A DNA stretch of 64,000 nucleotides, from positions 1,674,001 to 1,738,000 of the forward strand of contig NZ_CP063845.1 of assembly GCF_021018745.1 (NCBI RefSeq). Direction: 5' to 3'. This DNA comes from Gloeobacter morelensis MG652769 (GTDB taxonomy: Bacteria > Cyanobacteriota > Cyanobacteriia > Gloeobacterales > Gloeobacteraceae). Below are positions 17,752 through 26,083 of the stretch, piece by piece; within the stretch, counting starts at the first letter, position 1; each line of letters starts with the position of its first letter. The notes under the pieces were generated by a model that was not told where the DNA came from, searched no databases, and worked only from the letters and a program-made list of their open reading frames with translations. The translations under genes and the position numbers were made by a program.

Positions 17752-18324
17752 ATGTTCTCGCAGGGGTGGCCATTTTCATTTGAATTTGCAAGCCGGCGCG
17801 ATTGTCGCGGCGGCGGGCCGGACTGGACCAAGTTTGCGAACGCCTTCGGCTTTGGGGGGCCGTGGAGCGACGAGCCGCGCACCCGCCGCGGCGACGTCAA
17901 ATTTTTGCTGCTGGAGCTGTTGGCGGAGCAGCCCCGCCACGGCTACGAACTGATCAAAGAACTGGAGAGGCGCCACGGCGGTTTTTATCGCCCGAGTGCC
18001 GGTTCGGTCTACCCGACGCTGCAGTTGCTCGAAGAAGGCGGTCATCTCACCAGCGAAATGCTGGAGGGCAAGCGCGTCTACACGATCACCGACAGCGGCA
18101 GGCAACTGCTGGCCGAAGGGCAAAATGCAAACCGGCGCAAGCGGAGCACAGCCGAAGGGGCCGAGTCTGTGGGAGCGCTGATGGCACTCAAAGACGCCAT
18201 GCTGGGCCTGGCGGCGGCGGTGATGGAGACCGCCCGGCCCGGCAACCAGGGGCGGGTGGACAAAGTGCGCGAGGTGCTGGAGCGCTCCCGCCGCGAGATC
18301 TACCGCATTCTTGCGGAGGATTGA
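17752..18324 (+). CDS. PadR-family transcriptional regulator
   Basis: The 190-residue protein has an N-terminal extension of about 50 residues rich in Gly, Trp and Phe, then the PadR winged helix: VKFLLLELLAEQPRHGYELIKEL, then PSAGSVYPTLQLLEEGG, and the wing (GKRVYTITDSG). The C-terminal helices mediate dimerisation. Members repress genes for stress, efflux or phenolic-acid response. No obvious target gene lies in the same operon, since the following genes are convergent. The N-terminal W- and G-rich tail is also seen in VirR/PadR members preceding an ABC pump, so the target may be elsewhere. Confidence 0.9.
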   Translation: MFSQGWPFSFEFASRRDCRGGGPDWTKFANAFGFGGPWSDEPRTRRGDVKFLLLELLAEQPRHGYELIKELERRHGGFYRPSAGSVYPTLQLLEEGGHLTSEMLEGKRVYTITDSGRQLLAEGQNANRRKRSTAEGAESVGALMALKDAMLGLAAAVMETARPGNQGRVDKVREVLERSRREIYRILAED

Positions 18325-18544
18325 GAGCGACGGCGATGCGGTTGCCTAATTTTTTAGGTGTCAGGGAAAAACAGTGGACCATCGGGTTTCGTGCGCCCTA
18401 TATCTGAGCTGCCTCACTCCCCGATACATGTGCAGCCCAGCGACCAGCCATCCCCTTCGCCGCAGTCGACACGCGTCGTGCAGGCCCTAGAATAAACCGA
18501 TCCCACCCACCAAGCCTCGCTCCCAACTATGCCGCTCAGTCCGG

Positions 18545-18592
18545 GGGGTGCCACCCCTCGCGACCCAGACTCGCGTGCCAAGCCAACCGCCA
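18545..18592 (+). repeat. Single copy of the dispersed GC-rich repeat
   Basis: The stretch starting GGGGTGCCACCCCTCGC and ending in GCCAAGCCAA resembles each arm of the inverted repeat at 7922-8035. The TGCCGCTCA block before it also recurs near 8075. It sits in the 287-base gap 18325-18611, which holds no gene; an AT-rich palindrome (CCTAATTTTTTAGG, 18345-18358) lies shortly after padR. Confidence 0.5.
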
Positions 18593-18611
18593 GGTGTCAA
18601 ACCAATTTTGG

Positions 18612-18827
18612 CTACGGGCCGGATGCCTTCAGTTGAACCGTATAGTGCATCTGCGCAAGAGTCACTTGATCGCCTGCCTGCAGTTTGCGGCCCCGGCGGG
18701 TCTCGACTTCGCCGTTGACGAGCACCTCACCCTCTTGAATCAGGATCTTCGCCTGACCGCCGGTCTGGACGGCACCCACCAGTTTCAAAAACTGGTCGAG
18801 CTTGATAAAGGCCTGCGCCTCGCTCAT
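18612..18827 (-). CDS. RNA-binding S4 domain protein
   Basis: The 71-residue protein is essentially one S4 domain: IKLDQFLKLVGAVQTGGQAK followed by the RNA-binding turn LVNGEVETRRGRKL and GDQV. Small free S4 proteins of this type (YbcJ/YaaA-like) bind RNA, often linked to ribosome assembly or quality control. The ATG overlaps the stop of the upstream yqeY-like gene as ATGA, giving a tight two-gene operon with translation-related content. Confidence 0.88.
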   Translation of the reverse strand: MSEAQAFIKLDQFLKLVGAVQTGGQAKILIQEGEVLVNGEVETRRGRKLQAGDQVTLAQMHYTVQLKASGP

Positions 18828-19294
18828 CTACCGTTCTCCGAGTGCAACACGGCGCGGACGACTTCACTGGCGGCCTTGCCGTCGTAGCGGCCGCCGTGGC
18901 GCTCTTTGAGCTGCTTCATCACCTCGCCCATCGCCCTGGCCGATCGATCGGCCAGGGTGCCGGCAATCTGCTCTACCGCCGCCGTCAACTCGGCGCGGTC
19001 CATCTGGCGCGGCAGGTAGCTCTCCAAGATCGCCTTTTCGGAGCACTGGAGGGTGGTGTTCTTGTGGACTTTTTCGAGGGCAGCGATCGTCTCATCCAGG
19101 TTTTTGAGAAATTTGCGCACGACGGCCATCACCTCTTCATCGGTGCTCGGCCGATTGCCTGCATCCTTGCCGACTTTGGCCGCCTCGGCAAACAACGTAC
19201 TGAGCAAATTGGCGCGCACCGCGTGCATCCCAGGTTCGCGGCTGTTGAGCTTGCGCGCTTCGAGACTGTCCGCTTTGATCGTGTCGATCAACAT
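18824..19294 (-). CDS. GatB/YqeY domain protein
   Basis: The 156-residue protein belongs to the YqeY family, related to the tail domain of the GatB subunit of tRNA amidotransferase. Visible hallmarks are the start IKADSLEARKLNS, a helical middle, YLPRQMDRAEL, and the closing GGRYDGKAASEVVRAVL. The family probably touches tRNA or translation, but no enzymatic role is proven. The ATG at 19294 fits the family start; an in-frame ATG 30 bases upstream (19324) adds residues that do not fit. Its stop overlaps the start of the S4 gene. Confidence 0.9.
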   Translation of the reverse strand: MLIDTIKADSLEARKLNSREPGMHAVRANLLSTLFAEAAKVGKDAGNRPSTDEEVMAVVRKFLKNLDETIAALEKVHKNTTLQCSEKAILESYLPRQMDRAELTAAVEQIAGTLADRSARAMGEVMKQLKERHGGRYDGKAASEVVRAVLHSENGR

Positions 19295-19431
19295 GGCCCA
19301 CCTACTTTCGAACGAACACTGCACCCGCGTTTCATACTACCAGCGTACTACATGTTTCGGTGTTCCCGCCGGGGCGCGAACCTGTCGGGGGGCAGGCGCG
19401 TACTTTTAACGCATGTCATTGGGAGGCGCCT

Positions 19432-19893
19432 ATGTCCGCCGAGGCCAACAAAGCCCTGGTCCGCAAGTTCTACGAAGAAGTCTTCAACCGCCGCAACCTG
19501 GCGCTGGCGGATGAACTGGTGACGCCGGACGGGATCAACCACGCCACTCCGCCGGGGGTACCCTCGGTCGGTCCCTCCGGGATCCGCTTCGTGGTGAGCA
19601 TGCTCACCGAAGGCTTTCCGGATCACCACCACGCCATCGAAGACCTCTTTGCCGAGGGCGACAAAGTGGCGATGCGCTGCACCTTCAGCGGCACCCACAC
19701 CGGAGGTATCCTGGGCCTGCCGCCCACGGGCAGGGCGTTTCGGCAGCAGCAGATGCATATTTTGCGGATAGAAGGCGGCAAACTGGCGGAGCACTGGGCA
19801 GTGCGCGACGATCTGGCGCTGATGCAGCAGTTGGGGGCGATTGCAAACCCGAACGGGCCGCAGCCAACCGGCAAATCCCCACAGCCGGGGTGA
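19432..19893 (+). CDS. SnoaL-like / ester cyclase family protein
   Basis: The 153-residue protein has the NTF2-like SnoaL pattern: an N-terminal helix (NKALVRKFYEEVFNRRNLALADELV), then FPDHHHAIEDLFAEGDKVAMRCTFSGTHTG and the C-terminal strand GKLAEHWAVRDDLALMQQLG. These small proteins catalyse ring closure of polyketides or other isomerisations, and many have unknown substrates. The ATG at 19432 follows a GGGAGGCG ribosome site and matches the family start. It stands alone; a link with the ketosynthases at 5491-7906 is not supported by proximity. Confidence 0.88.
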   Translation: MSAEANKALVRKFYEEVFNRRNLALADELVTPDGINHATPPGVPSVGPSGIRFVVSMLTEGFPDHHHAIEDLFAEGDKVAMRCTFSGTHTGGILGLPPTGRAFRQQQMHILRIEGGKLAEHWAVRDDLALMQQLGAIANPNGPQPTGKSPQPG

Positions 19894-19999
19894 ACCGCCA
19901 AGCGCTCCAGTAGCCATCGCGCCCCCGCGGCAAGTGGTCTCCGCCTCGGCTGGCTCGCCAGTTTGCCGGGGATGTGGGTGCCGCCGCTCTCCAAAATTT

Positions 20000-20014
20000 A
20001 GAGAATGATTTTCA
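20000..20014. promoter_or_regulatory. Fur/Zur-type box upstream of ZIP transporter
   Basis: AGAGAATGATTTTCA matches 12 of 14 fixed positions of the 7-1-7 Fur-family consensus TGATAATNATTATCA. It lies 25-39 bases before the predicted start of a metal transporter, where a Fur or Zur repressor would block transcription. Confidence 0.6.
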
Positions 20015-20038
20015 ATTTTATGTTCACTATGATGGGGA

Positions 20039-20815
20039 TTGCCCGCTACCGGATTTGCTGCGTTGCTCGCGATTGTCCTGAGTCTGTTTGCCCTGGTCGC
20101 CACTTTGATAGGGGGGGCGATCGTGCTGCGCTTCCAGCAGTTGCCGCGGGAGTTGCTAGGCTTTAGCGCCGGCACGTTGATGGCGATCGCCTGCCTGGAC
20201 CTGCTGCCCCATAGTTTGCAGGTGTGCGGACCCTACGCGCTTCTGGGGGCATTGGCGGGGTACGGCGCGCTGCAATTGTGGCACCGGCTGATCCATGTGG
20301 GCGACCACTCCCATGCGCCGGAAGCTCTGGCCCGGGCGGCCAAACCGACGCTGATCGGGGCGGCGGCGCTCATCGTCCATAAACTTTTTGACGGTGTCAT
20401 CCTCGGCGTCGGGGTGGGCGGGGGCGAGGCGCTCGGCCTTGGGGTCGGACTGGCGGTGATCATGCATAGCTTCTGCGACGGCATCAACACCGTCACCCTG
20501 GTGTTGCGCGCCCGCTCCAAGCGGGTACTGGCGGTCGGGTTTCTGATGGCTAACGCCCTGGCGCCGCTGGCGGCGGCTTTGCTTGTCGCCCGCCTGCCGC
20601 TCTCACCGTTGGCGCTCGGATGGCTGCTCACTTTTGTGGGTGGCACGTTTTTGTACGTCGCCTTGCACGACTTGTTGCCTGCGGCGGTGCAATCGAAGAC
20701 GACGCTGTTTGCCGGTGCCGATGGAGTCCTTTCAGCGGCGGAGACCCTCAGCCTGGGCAGCGGTTTGGCGGCTGGGGTACTGTTGACCTGGGCAATCACT
20801 CAACTGCCGGGATAA
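20039..20815 (+). CDS. ZIP-family divalent metal transporter
   Basis: The 258-residue protein has about eight hydrophobic segments. The metal-binding helices carry HKLFDGVILGVGVG and HSFCDGINTV, the His/Asp-Gly patterns of ZIP helices IV and V, and a short His-containing loop (HVGDHSHAPEA) lies between helices III and IV. ZIP proteins import Zn2+, Fe2+ or Mn2+ into the cytoplasm. The start is taken as TTG at 20039 because no ATG fits; the exact start is uncertain. The Fur/Zur-like box directly upstream points to repression by iron or zinc. Confidence 0.88.
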   Translation: MPATGFAALLAIVLSLFALVATLIGGAIVLRFQQLPRELLGFSAGTLMAIACLDLLPHSLQVCGPYALLGALAGYGALQLWHRLIHVGDHSHAPEALARAAKPTLIGAAALIVHKLFDGVILGVGVGGGEALGLGVGLAVIMHSFCDGINTVTLVLRARSKRVLAVGFLMANALAPLAAALLVARLPLSPLALGWLLTFVGGTFLYVALHDLLPAAVQSKTTLFAGADGVLSAAETLSLGSGLAAGVLLTWAITQLPG

Positions 20816-21005
20816 GGTTTCTCGTGGACGAGGGTCGCACTTTGAACATGCGGGCGGTTTTCAGTTTGTTGGAGGGCTGCCGCTGGAGAGCTCGACTGGG
20901 CCGGTGTACTCTGGAGCGCGCCGGATGAGCAACGCCTGCCCGAGTCGTGGGCGCATGGCTTTGCGGCGCCCCGTCTGCAAAGAGGAGCGCGACGCGGCCA
21001 TAATG

Positions 21006-21034
21006 CTGAAATGCCTGCGCCGCAGGCATTTCAG
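21006..21034. terminator. Perfect 14-bp hairpin between convergent genes
   Basis: CTGAAATGCCTGCG (21006-21019) and its exact complement (21021-21034) are separated by one base. It lies between the convergent ZIP and gdx genes. There is no T-run on either side, so bidirectional termination is only a guess. The surrounding 20816-21060 holds no credible gene. Confidence 0.45.
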
Positions 21035-21060
21035 CTGTCCCTGCATCTGCTGCTGTTGTA

Positions 21061-21381
21061 TTAATGTGAGGCTACCCATTTCAATCCGACGATACCCGCG
21101 ACGATAAGGCCGATGCAGGCAAGGCGCAGGGCACTCGCCGATTCGCCGAACAACCATATCCCCAAGAGGGCTGTACCAACGGTGCCGACACCGGTCCAGA
21201 TGGCGTAAGCGGTCCCGATGGGCAGGCTCTTAAGCGCGTAACCCAGCAGGCCAAGGCTCAAGACCATCGAAATGCCCGTCAGCACCGAAGGCAATAGACG
21301 AGTAAAGCCTTGCGAATACTTCAGACCGACAGCCCAACCGATTTCGAGCAATCCGGCGGCAATCAGGGCGACCCAGGCCAT
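21061..21381 (-). CDS. gdx: SMR-family guanidinium exporter (Gdx/SugE)
   Basis: The 106-residue protein has four transmembrane helices. Helix 1 contains the substrate/proton-binding Glu in [15 protein letters not shown], and helix 3 has the Gdx-type signature [17 protein letters not shown]. The Gdx subclass exports guanidinium by proton exchange, in contrast to EmrE-like multidrug members. The upstream guanidine-II riboswitch independently supports the substrate. The ATG at 21381 has a GGAGG site partly buried in a hairpin (see the riboswitch). Confidence 0.94.
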   Translation of the reverse strand: MAWVALIAAGLLEIGWAVGLKYSQGFTRLLPSVLTGISMVLSLGLLGYALKSLPIGTAYAIWTGVGTVGTALLGIWLFGESASALRLACIGLIVAGIVGLKWVASH

Positions 21382-21384
21382 GGC

Positions 21385-21447
21385 GCACCTCCAGCAGGTG
21401 CGGGGTCGTCCCCGCGAATATTGGCAAAGGGTAGGGTCGTCCCTACC
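21385..21447 (-). promoter_or_regulatory. Guanidine-II (mini-ykkC) riboswitch with SD-sequestering hairpin
   Basis: Read on the minus strand, there are two stem-loops with identical ACGA loops: a 7-bp stem GGTAGGG/CCCTACC (21430-21447) and a 6-bp stem GCGGGG/CCCCGC (21400-21415), 14 bases apart. Two short hairpins with ACGR loops are the definition of the guanidine-II class. The 3' strand of the second stem overlaps by two bases a third hairpin, GCACCT/AGGTGC (21385-21401), which buries the Shine-Dalgarno of gdx. Ligand-stabilised hairpins would therefore free the ribosome site, giving a translational on-switch. The overlap mechanism is inferred. Confidence 0.92.
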
Positions 21448-21660
21448 AGATTCAAATTAGCAAATCCGGCCCTGTCGCGGCTCTGCCTCTTGGATCGCCG
21501 ATAACCCTTTCTCTGCAGCAGGAATCATTGTTCAATACTCTATTGACTACTAGTTGCAACAGCTTTACAGTAGCCACGGTGTAATAACGTGGCTGGGCCT
21601 GCCGTTTCCCGGTCTTGGGATCTCAGGACATTGTTAAACGTTGTAGGAGTGTGGGTCAGC

Positions 21661-21918
21661 GTGGGGGACAAGTCGCACTGCAGGCGTGCCGGACGGTTTG
21701 TCCTGGCCGCATCGTTGAGCATTATTGCTTGTGCTTCTCAAGTGGTTGCCAAGCCTGTTGCCGCCCAAAGCGAGCGGACCATTCCGCGCCTGGTGGATCT
21801 GGAGCCGGTGCAAACCGGGGCGCGGGGGTTGCTCGGAAGCCCCACAGCCCAGGCGACGCCCGAGCCTGCGGCACAGCGGTCCGAAGATGGCGCCGAAGAA
21901 CTGGAAGAACTGGAGTAG
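21661..21918 (+). pseudogene. N-terminal piece of TonB-dependent receptor, ends at in-frame TAG
   Basis: This 85-residue reading starts at a GTG (21661) with a GGAG site, although an upstream start in the same frame is possible. It has a signal-peptide-like segment (basic start, then FVLAASLSIIACASQVVA) and a linker ending in GAEELEELE. The next codon is TAG at 21916-21918, after which the same frame continues as the receptor plug domain. The piece is therefore the signal peptide and linker of the downstream receptor. A single base change (for example TAG to GAG or CAG) would rejoin them. Confidence 0.75.
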
Positions 21919-23895
21919 GTGACGGTGGAAGGCAACCGGGGCTACCGGGTCACCGATTCGACGACCGCCACCCGCACCGATACGCCCATCCGCGACATCC
22001 CCGCCAACGTCCAGGTCATCCCCCGGCAACTCATCGAGGATCAAGGGGCAATCCGCCTGTCCGATGTCCTCAGAAACGTTAGCGGCGTCAGCTTCGGCCA
22101 GGACTTCGGCGGCCAGGGAGCGGAGTTTAATGCCCGGGGATTTCGGCTCAACGAGTACCGCAACGGCTTTCAAGAAGCCGATTTGTTCGGTTCGCTCACG
22201 GATTTCGAGACGGCGGGCATCGAGCGCATCGAGGTGGTCAAGGGGCCGGGATCGGTGCTGTTTGGTTCGGCCGATCCCGCCGGAACGATCAACATCATCA
22301 CCAAGCGGCCGACGCTCACCCCCTACGCCGCCGTCAACCTGACCTTCGGCAGCTACGACCTTTACCGCCCGACGCTGGATGTCTCAGGCCCGCTCACCCC
22401 CGACGGCGCGCTCGCCTACCGCCTGAACATCGCCTACGAAAATTCGAGAAGCTACCGCGATTTTGTCCGCAAGGAGCGCGCCTTTATTGCTCCGGTGCTC
22501 ACCTGGAAACCGGGGCCGGATACGACCATCACCTTCGAAGGCGAATTTCTGCGCTACGTGCGGCCCATCGACCGGGGGCTGGTGGCGCAGGGTGACGGGG
22601 TGGTGCCGGTGCCGGTGAGCCGCTTTCTGGGAGACCCTAATGCCCCCAATATCTCCGAGGAATGGCGCGGCTATCTTTACTTCGATCAGCGCCTTGCCGA
22701 GAATCTCAACTGGCGCAGCGTCTTTCGCGCCGGGGCAACGCGCGCGTTCTACCGGTCGATCGAGTCGGACACGCTGCTTGCGGACAACCGCACCCTCACC
22801 CTCTTCGGCGGCGTCAGCCAGCAGAACCAGGAACTGTACACCTTCCGCAACGAGCTGGTCTGGAAATTCGCCACCGGCTCGATTCGCCACACCCTGCTTG
22901 CGGGTTTCGAATTTATCCGAGGTTACGGTTGGTTCGGCAACGACCGGCCCTTCGCGGGCAATTTGAGCATCGATATTTTTAATCCGGTCTATCAGTTCAA
23001 CTACGCCGTCCCGAGCCCCTCCGCCTTGAACTACGACGGCTACCTCAACACCTTCGGCGTCTACCTGCAAGATCAAATTACCGTCGCCGACAACCTGAAA
23101 GTGCTGCTGAGCGGTCGCTTTGACAACTTCAGCTATGGCGACAGATACAACGATCCGTCCTTCAACACCGTCGCTGTCGCCCGGGATTTTTCGCCGCGCG
23201 TCGGCATCGTCTACCAACCGATTCCCGAAATATCGCTGTACGCTAATACCGGTCGCTCCTTCGCGCCGCAGTTCGGCCTCAACGCCACCGGCACGCCATT
23301 TTTGCCCGAGCGGGGCACCAATTACGAGGCGGGCCTGAAAGCCGAGTTTCTGGGCGGCCGGCTGGCTACCACCCTGTCGGTCTATCGGATCGAAAAAGAC
23401 AACGTCCTGACGGCCGATCCGAGCGATTTTCGCTTTTCGATCCAGGTGGGTCAACAGCAAAGCAGTGGCTTCGAATTCGATATCGTCGGCGAGATCTTGC
23501 GGGGCTGGAATGTGATCGCTTCCTACGCCTACACCGACGCGCGCATCACCCGCGACAACACCTTCCCGGTGGGCAATCGGCTGCCCAGGGTGCCCTACAA
23601 CACCGCCAGCCTCTGGACGACCTACCGCATTCCCGAAGGCCCGCTGCGGGGGTTGGGCTTCGGTGCGGGCGCCTTTTTTGTCGACAACCGCAGCGGGGAT
23701 CTCGACAACACCTTCGAAGTACCCGGCTACACCCGGGTGGACGCGGCCGTCTACTACAACTTCGGCAACATCAAGACCGCCGTTAACCTCAAAAACCTGC
23801 TCGACGTGCGCTACTTCGAAGGGGTGCAAGCCCGCCGCAACGTACCACCCGGGGCACCCTTGACTGTTCAGGGCACCCTTTCGCTGGAGTTTTGA
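21919..23895 (+). CDS. TonB-dependent siderophore receptor, body after an in-frame stop
   Basis: The 658-residue reading has the plug domain (TVEGNRGYRVTDSTTATRTD, DIPANVQVIPRQLIEDQG, GIERIEVVKGPGSVLFGSADPAGTINIITKRP) and the 22-strand barrel, closing in LTVQGTLSLEF with the usual terminal Phe. It would import ferric siderophores across the outer membrane using TonB energy. The signal peptide is encoded upstream in the same frame, before a TAG at 21916-21918. If translation begins at the GTG at 21919 the protein lacks a signal and cannot reach the outer membrane. So the gene is either inactive, read through, or a sequence error. The PepSY gene downstream fits iron uptake. Confidence 0.85.
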   Translation: MTVEGNRGYRVTDSTTATRTDTPIRDIPANVQVIPRQLIEDQGAIRLSDVLRNVSGVSFGQDFGGQGAEFNARGFRLNEYRNGFQEADLFGSLTDFETAGIERIEVVKGPGSVLFGSADPAGTINIITKRPTLTPYAAVNLTFGSYDLYRPTLDVSGPLTPDGALAYRLNIAYENSRSYRDFVRKERAFIAPVLTWKPGPDTTITFEGEFLRYVRPIDRGLVAQGDGVVPVPVSRFLGDPNAPNISEEWRGYLYFDQRLAENLNWRSVFRAGATRAFYRSIESDTLLADNRTLTLFGGVSQQNQELYTFRNELVWKFATGSIRHTLLAGFEFIRGYGWFGNDRPFAGNLSIDIFNPVYQFNYAVPSPSALNYDGYLNTFGVYLQDQITVADNLKVLLSGRFDNFSYGDRYNDPSFNTVAVARDFSPRVGIVYQPIPEISLYANTGRSFAPQFGLNATGTPFLPERGTNYEAGLKAEFLGGRLATTLSVYRIEKDNVLTADPSDFRFSIQVGQQQSSGFEFDIVGEILRGWNVIASYAYTDARITRDNTFPVGNRLPRVPYNTASLWTTYRIPEGPLRGLGFGAGAFFVDNRSGDLDNTFEVPGYTRVDAAVYYNFGNIKTAVNLKNLLDVRYFEGVQARRNVPPGAPLTVQGTLSLEF

Positions 23896-23962
23896 CAGGG
23901 GGCGCCGCGCACTGGAGAACGGTTGATTTAAGATAGCGGCAAGCAGCGGATGCACCCAAGCC

Positions 23963-24706
23963 ATGGTCCTTTCTCCCGAGACAATCATCTATCCGGACTC
24001 CGACGGCAGACCGATGGCAGACAATACTGAGCAGTTTCGCTGGATTGTCTACATCAAAGAAGGTCTGGAGTGGCTGTTTGCCGGCGCTCCCAATGTGTTC
24101 GTAGCGGGGGATTTGCTGTGGTATCCGGCAGAAGGCAACCCCAGGCTATGCCAGGCTCCTGACGCCCTGGTCGCCTTCGGCCGGCCCAAGGGCAAGCGCG
24201 GCAGCTACCGGCAGTGGCAGGAAGCGGGTGTTCCCCCGCAGGTGGTCTTCGAGGTGCTCTCTCCAGGCAACGGCGTCTCCGAGATGACGCGCAAGTTTCA
24301 GTTCTACCAGCGCCACGGCGTCGAGGAATACTACATTTATGATCCCGAGGGCGGCACCCTGGACGGGTTTGTGCGCGAAGGAGCGGCGCTGCTGGGAATT
24401 GATCCCATTCAAGGCTGGGTGAGTCCAAGATTGGGCGTGCGCTTCGAACTGGGCGAGCGGGGTGAACTGTGCCTCTGGCGGCCGGACGGCATGCCGTTTG
24501 AAAGCTACGCAGAAATCGCGGCGCGCGCCGAGCACGCCGAGCAACGCGCCGAGCAGGAGCGGCAACGCGCCGAGCACGCCGAGCAACGCGCCGAGCAAGA
24601 ACAGCAACGCGCCGAGCAAGAACGGCAACGCGCCGAGCACGCCGAGCAGCAAACGCAACGCCTGGCACAGCGCTTGCGCGAACTGGGCATCGACCCACAA
24701 GCTTGA
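23963..24706 (+). CDS. Uma2 family putative nuclease with charged repeat tail
   Basis: The 247-residue protein belongs to the Uma2/DUF820 family of PD-(D/E)xK-like proteins that is hugely expanded in cyanobacteria. Visible core: AGDLLWYPAEGNP, the Asp in APDALVAFGRP, VVFEVLSPGN as the ExxS strand, then KFQFYQRHGVEEYYIYDPE. Function is unknown and nuclease activity is only predicted. The last 70 residues are a coiled coil of AEHAEQRAEQERQR-type repeats ending in LRELGIDPQA, a common tail of this family. Confidence 0.85.
   Translation: MVLSPETIIYPDSDGRPMADNTEQFRWIVYIKEGLEWLFAGAPNVFVAGDLLWYPAEGNPRLCQAPDALVAFGRPKGKRGSYRQWQEAGVPPQVVFEVLSPGNGVSEMTRKFQFYQRHGVEEYYIYDPEGGTLDGFVREGAALLGIDPIQGWVSPRLGVRFELGERGELCLWRPDGMPFESYAEIAARAEHAEQRAEQERQRAEHAEQRAEQEQQRAEQERQRAEHAEQQTQRLAQRLRELGIDPQA
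24528..24660 (+). repeat. Tandem Ala-Glu-Gln-Arg codon repeat in uma2-like gene
   Basis: Degenerate units of about 21-30 bases built from GCCGAGCAACGC and GCCGAGCACGCC repeat at least six times, giving an alternating acidic/basic coiled coil. Such repeats expand and contract by slippage. Confidence 0.8.
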
Positions 24707-24976
24707 ACGGCCAATCTGCCAACTATTGACATCTATTTTCAGTAGGCTTACCCTGGCCATCAGGCTGCGACTTGCCAACTGACCAGGATCCCCCACCACG
24801 GAGTTGCCGTTGTTTCTGGTTTTTTTGGATGTCGAGGGTACGGCGCGTCCGTACGTCATGGTCCACTGCCGTTGCCGCGCCGGAAGTTATTGCTTCCCTT
24901 TGCAAGTGATACCGGGTGTTAATGCGATTTGACCATGTCGATTAGAACGCCCAATTCATCGTGAACCGAGCACCGC

Positions 24977-26083
24977 ATGAACACGCGCAAGTTCGTCTTC
25001 GCCCTGCACCAGATTGCAGGTCTTGTCTTCGGCCTGATTTTGCTCGTCATCGGGCTGACCGGCAGCGCCATCGTCTTCTGGAAACCCATCGACCGGGCGC
25101 TCTACCCGGCGATGTACCAGCCGGGAGCAGCACCGGCTTCCTCGCTCGACAGGGTGATGGCTGCAGCCCAAAAGGCGCACCCGAACTTGAAACCCGAGGG
25201 TGTCTCCGTCCAGGAGAACCACGTCTATTCGGTCAGTTTCACTACCCCCGAGAAGCAGTATCTGGAGGTGGCGGTCGACCCGGTGAGCTACGAGCTGCGC
25301 GCCTCGCGCGTCTGGGAGCACAGCCTGGTGGGGGTGCTCTACCGACTCCACTACACGCTTTTGGCCGGTGAAGTTGGAGGTTGGATTACCGGCATTGCCG
25401 CGATGGCGCTTTTGGCCCTGGGAATTACCGGGGTAGCGCTTTGGCCGGGCTGGAAAAAGTGGCAAGCGGGAACCAAGTTCCGCTGGAGTGCCAACAGCCG
25501 TATCCTGTCCTACGACCTGCACAAGCTCACCGGCATCACTACTTCGGCGTTCATGGTCATTCTCGGGCTCAGCGGCGCCTACTTCATGTTTAATGTGCCG
25601 TTCAAAGCGGCCGTCTATGCCCTCACCGGCACCGCCCAAACCAAAGAACCGATGTCCACGATCGCAGCCGGAATGCCGATTTCGCCAGACGCTCTGCTGG
25701 CAAAAGCGCGGCCGGTGCTGGCGGGAGCTGAGTTTGAAGGACTGCGCCTGGCGGATAAACCGACCGGCACCGTCCGCATCTTCGGGCGGTTCAAAGGGGA
25801 AGGACCGGTCCGCGAACGGCTGCACATTCACCTTGACCAGTACAGCGGCCGGGTGCTGCAGGTGGAGGACGGCCGCCAGCCCAACACGGCCGACTTTCTG
25901 CTCGGCTGGCTGGCCACCTTGCACTTTGGCCACTACGGCGGGCTGTTCACCCAAGTCATGTACGTCTTTGTGGGCCTTGCTCCCGGGGGTCTCTTTTTGA
26001 GCGGCTTTTGGCTGTGGCTGAAGAAACTGCGCCGACCTGGCGCCCACAAGGCTTGCTCGGCGCGGGCTGCCTCCACCCGTTAG
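24977..26083 (+). CDS. PepSY-associated membrane protein
   Basis: The 368-residue protein is of the PepSY-TM (PiuB-like) family. Transmembrane helices lie at about residues 10-35 (IAGLVFGLILLVIGLTGSAIVFW), 130-160 (GWITGIAAMALLALGITGVALWP), 185-205 and 325-355, with His residues in LHYTLL and DLHKLTG that could bind haem or metal. PepSY-TM proteins are often iron-regulated and may act as periplasmic ferric-siderophore reductases. The TonB receptor nearby supports such a role by inference. The 270-base gap before it (24707-24976) contains no other gene that could be identified. Confidence 0.85.
   Translation: MNTRKFVFALHQIAGLVFGLILLVIGLTGSAIVFWKPIDRALYPAMYQPGAAPASSLDRVMAAAQKAHPNLKPEGVSVQENHVYSVSFTTPEKQYLEVAVDPVSYELRASRVWEHSLVGVLYRLHYTLLAGEVGGWITGIAAMALLALGITGVALWPGWKKWQAGTKFRWSANSRILSYDLHKLTGITTSAFMVILGLSGAYFMFNVPFKAAVYALTGTAQTKEPMSTIAAGMPISPDALLAKARPVLAGAEFEGLRLADKPTGTVRIFGRFKGEGPVRERLHIHLDQYSGRVLQVEDGRQPNTADFLLGWLATLHFGHYGGLFTQVMYVFVGLAPGGLFLSGFWLWLKKLRRPGAHKACSARAASTR

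Noticed and set aside
19432-19893. SnoaL-like protein as cyclase of the KS-alpha/KS-beta cluster
   Set aside because: It lies 11 kb away among unrelated genes, and the family has many other roles.
22384-23988. 534-codon minus-strand frame opposite the TonB receptor
   Set aside because: No recognisable domain; the plus strand encodes a clear receptor.
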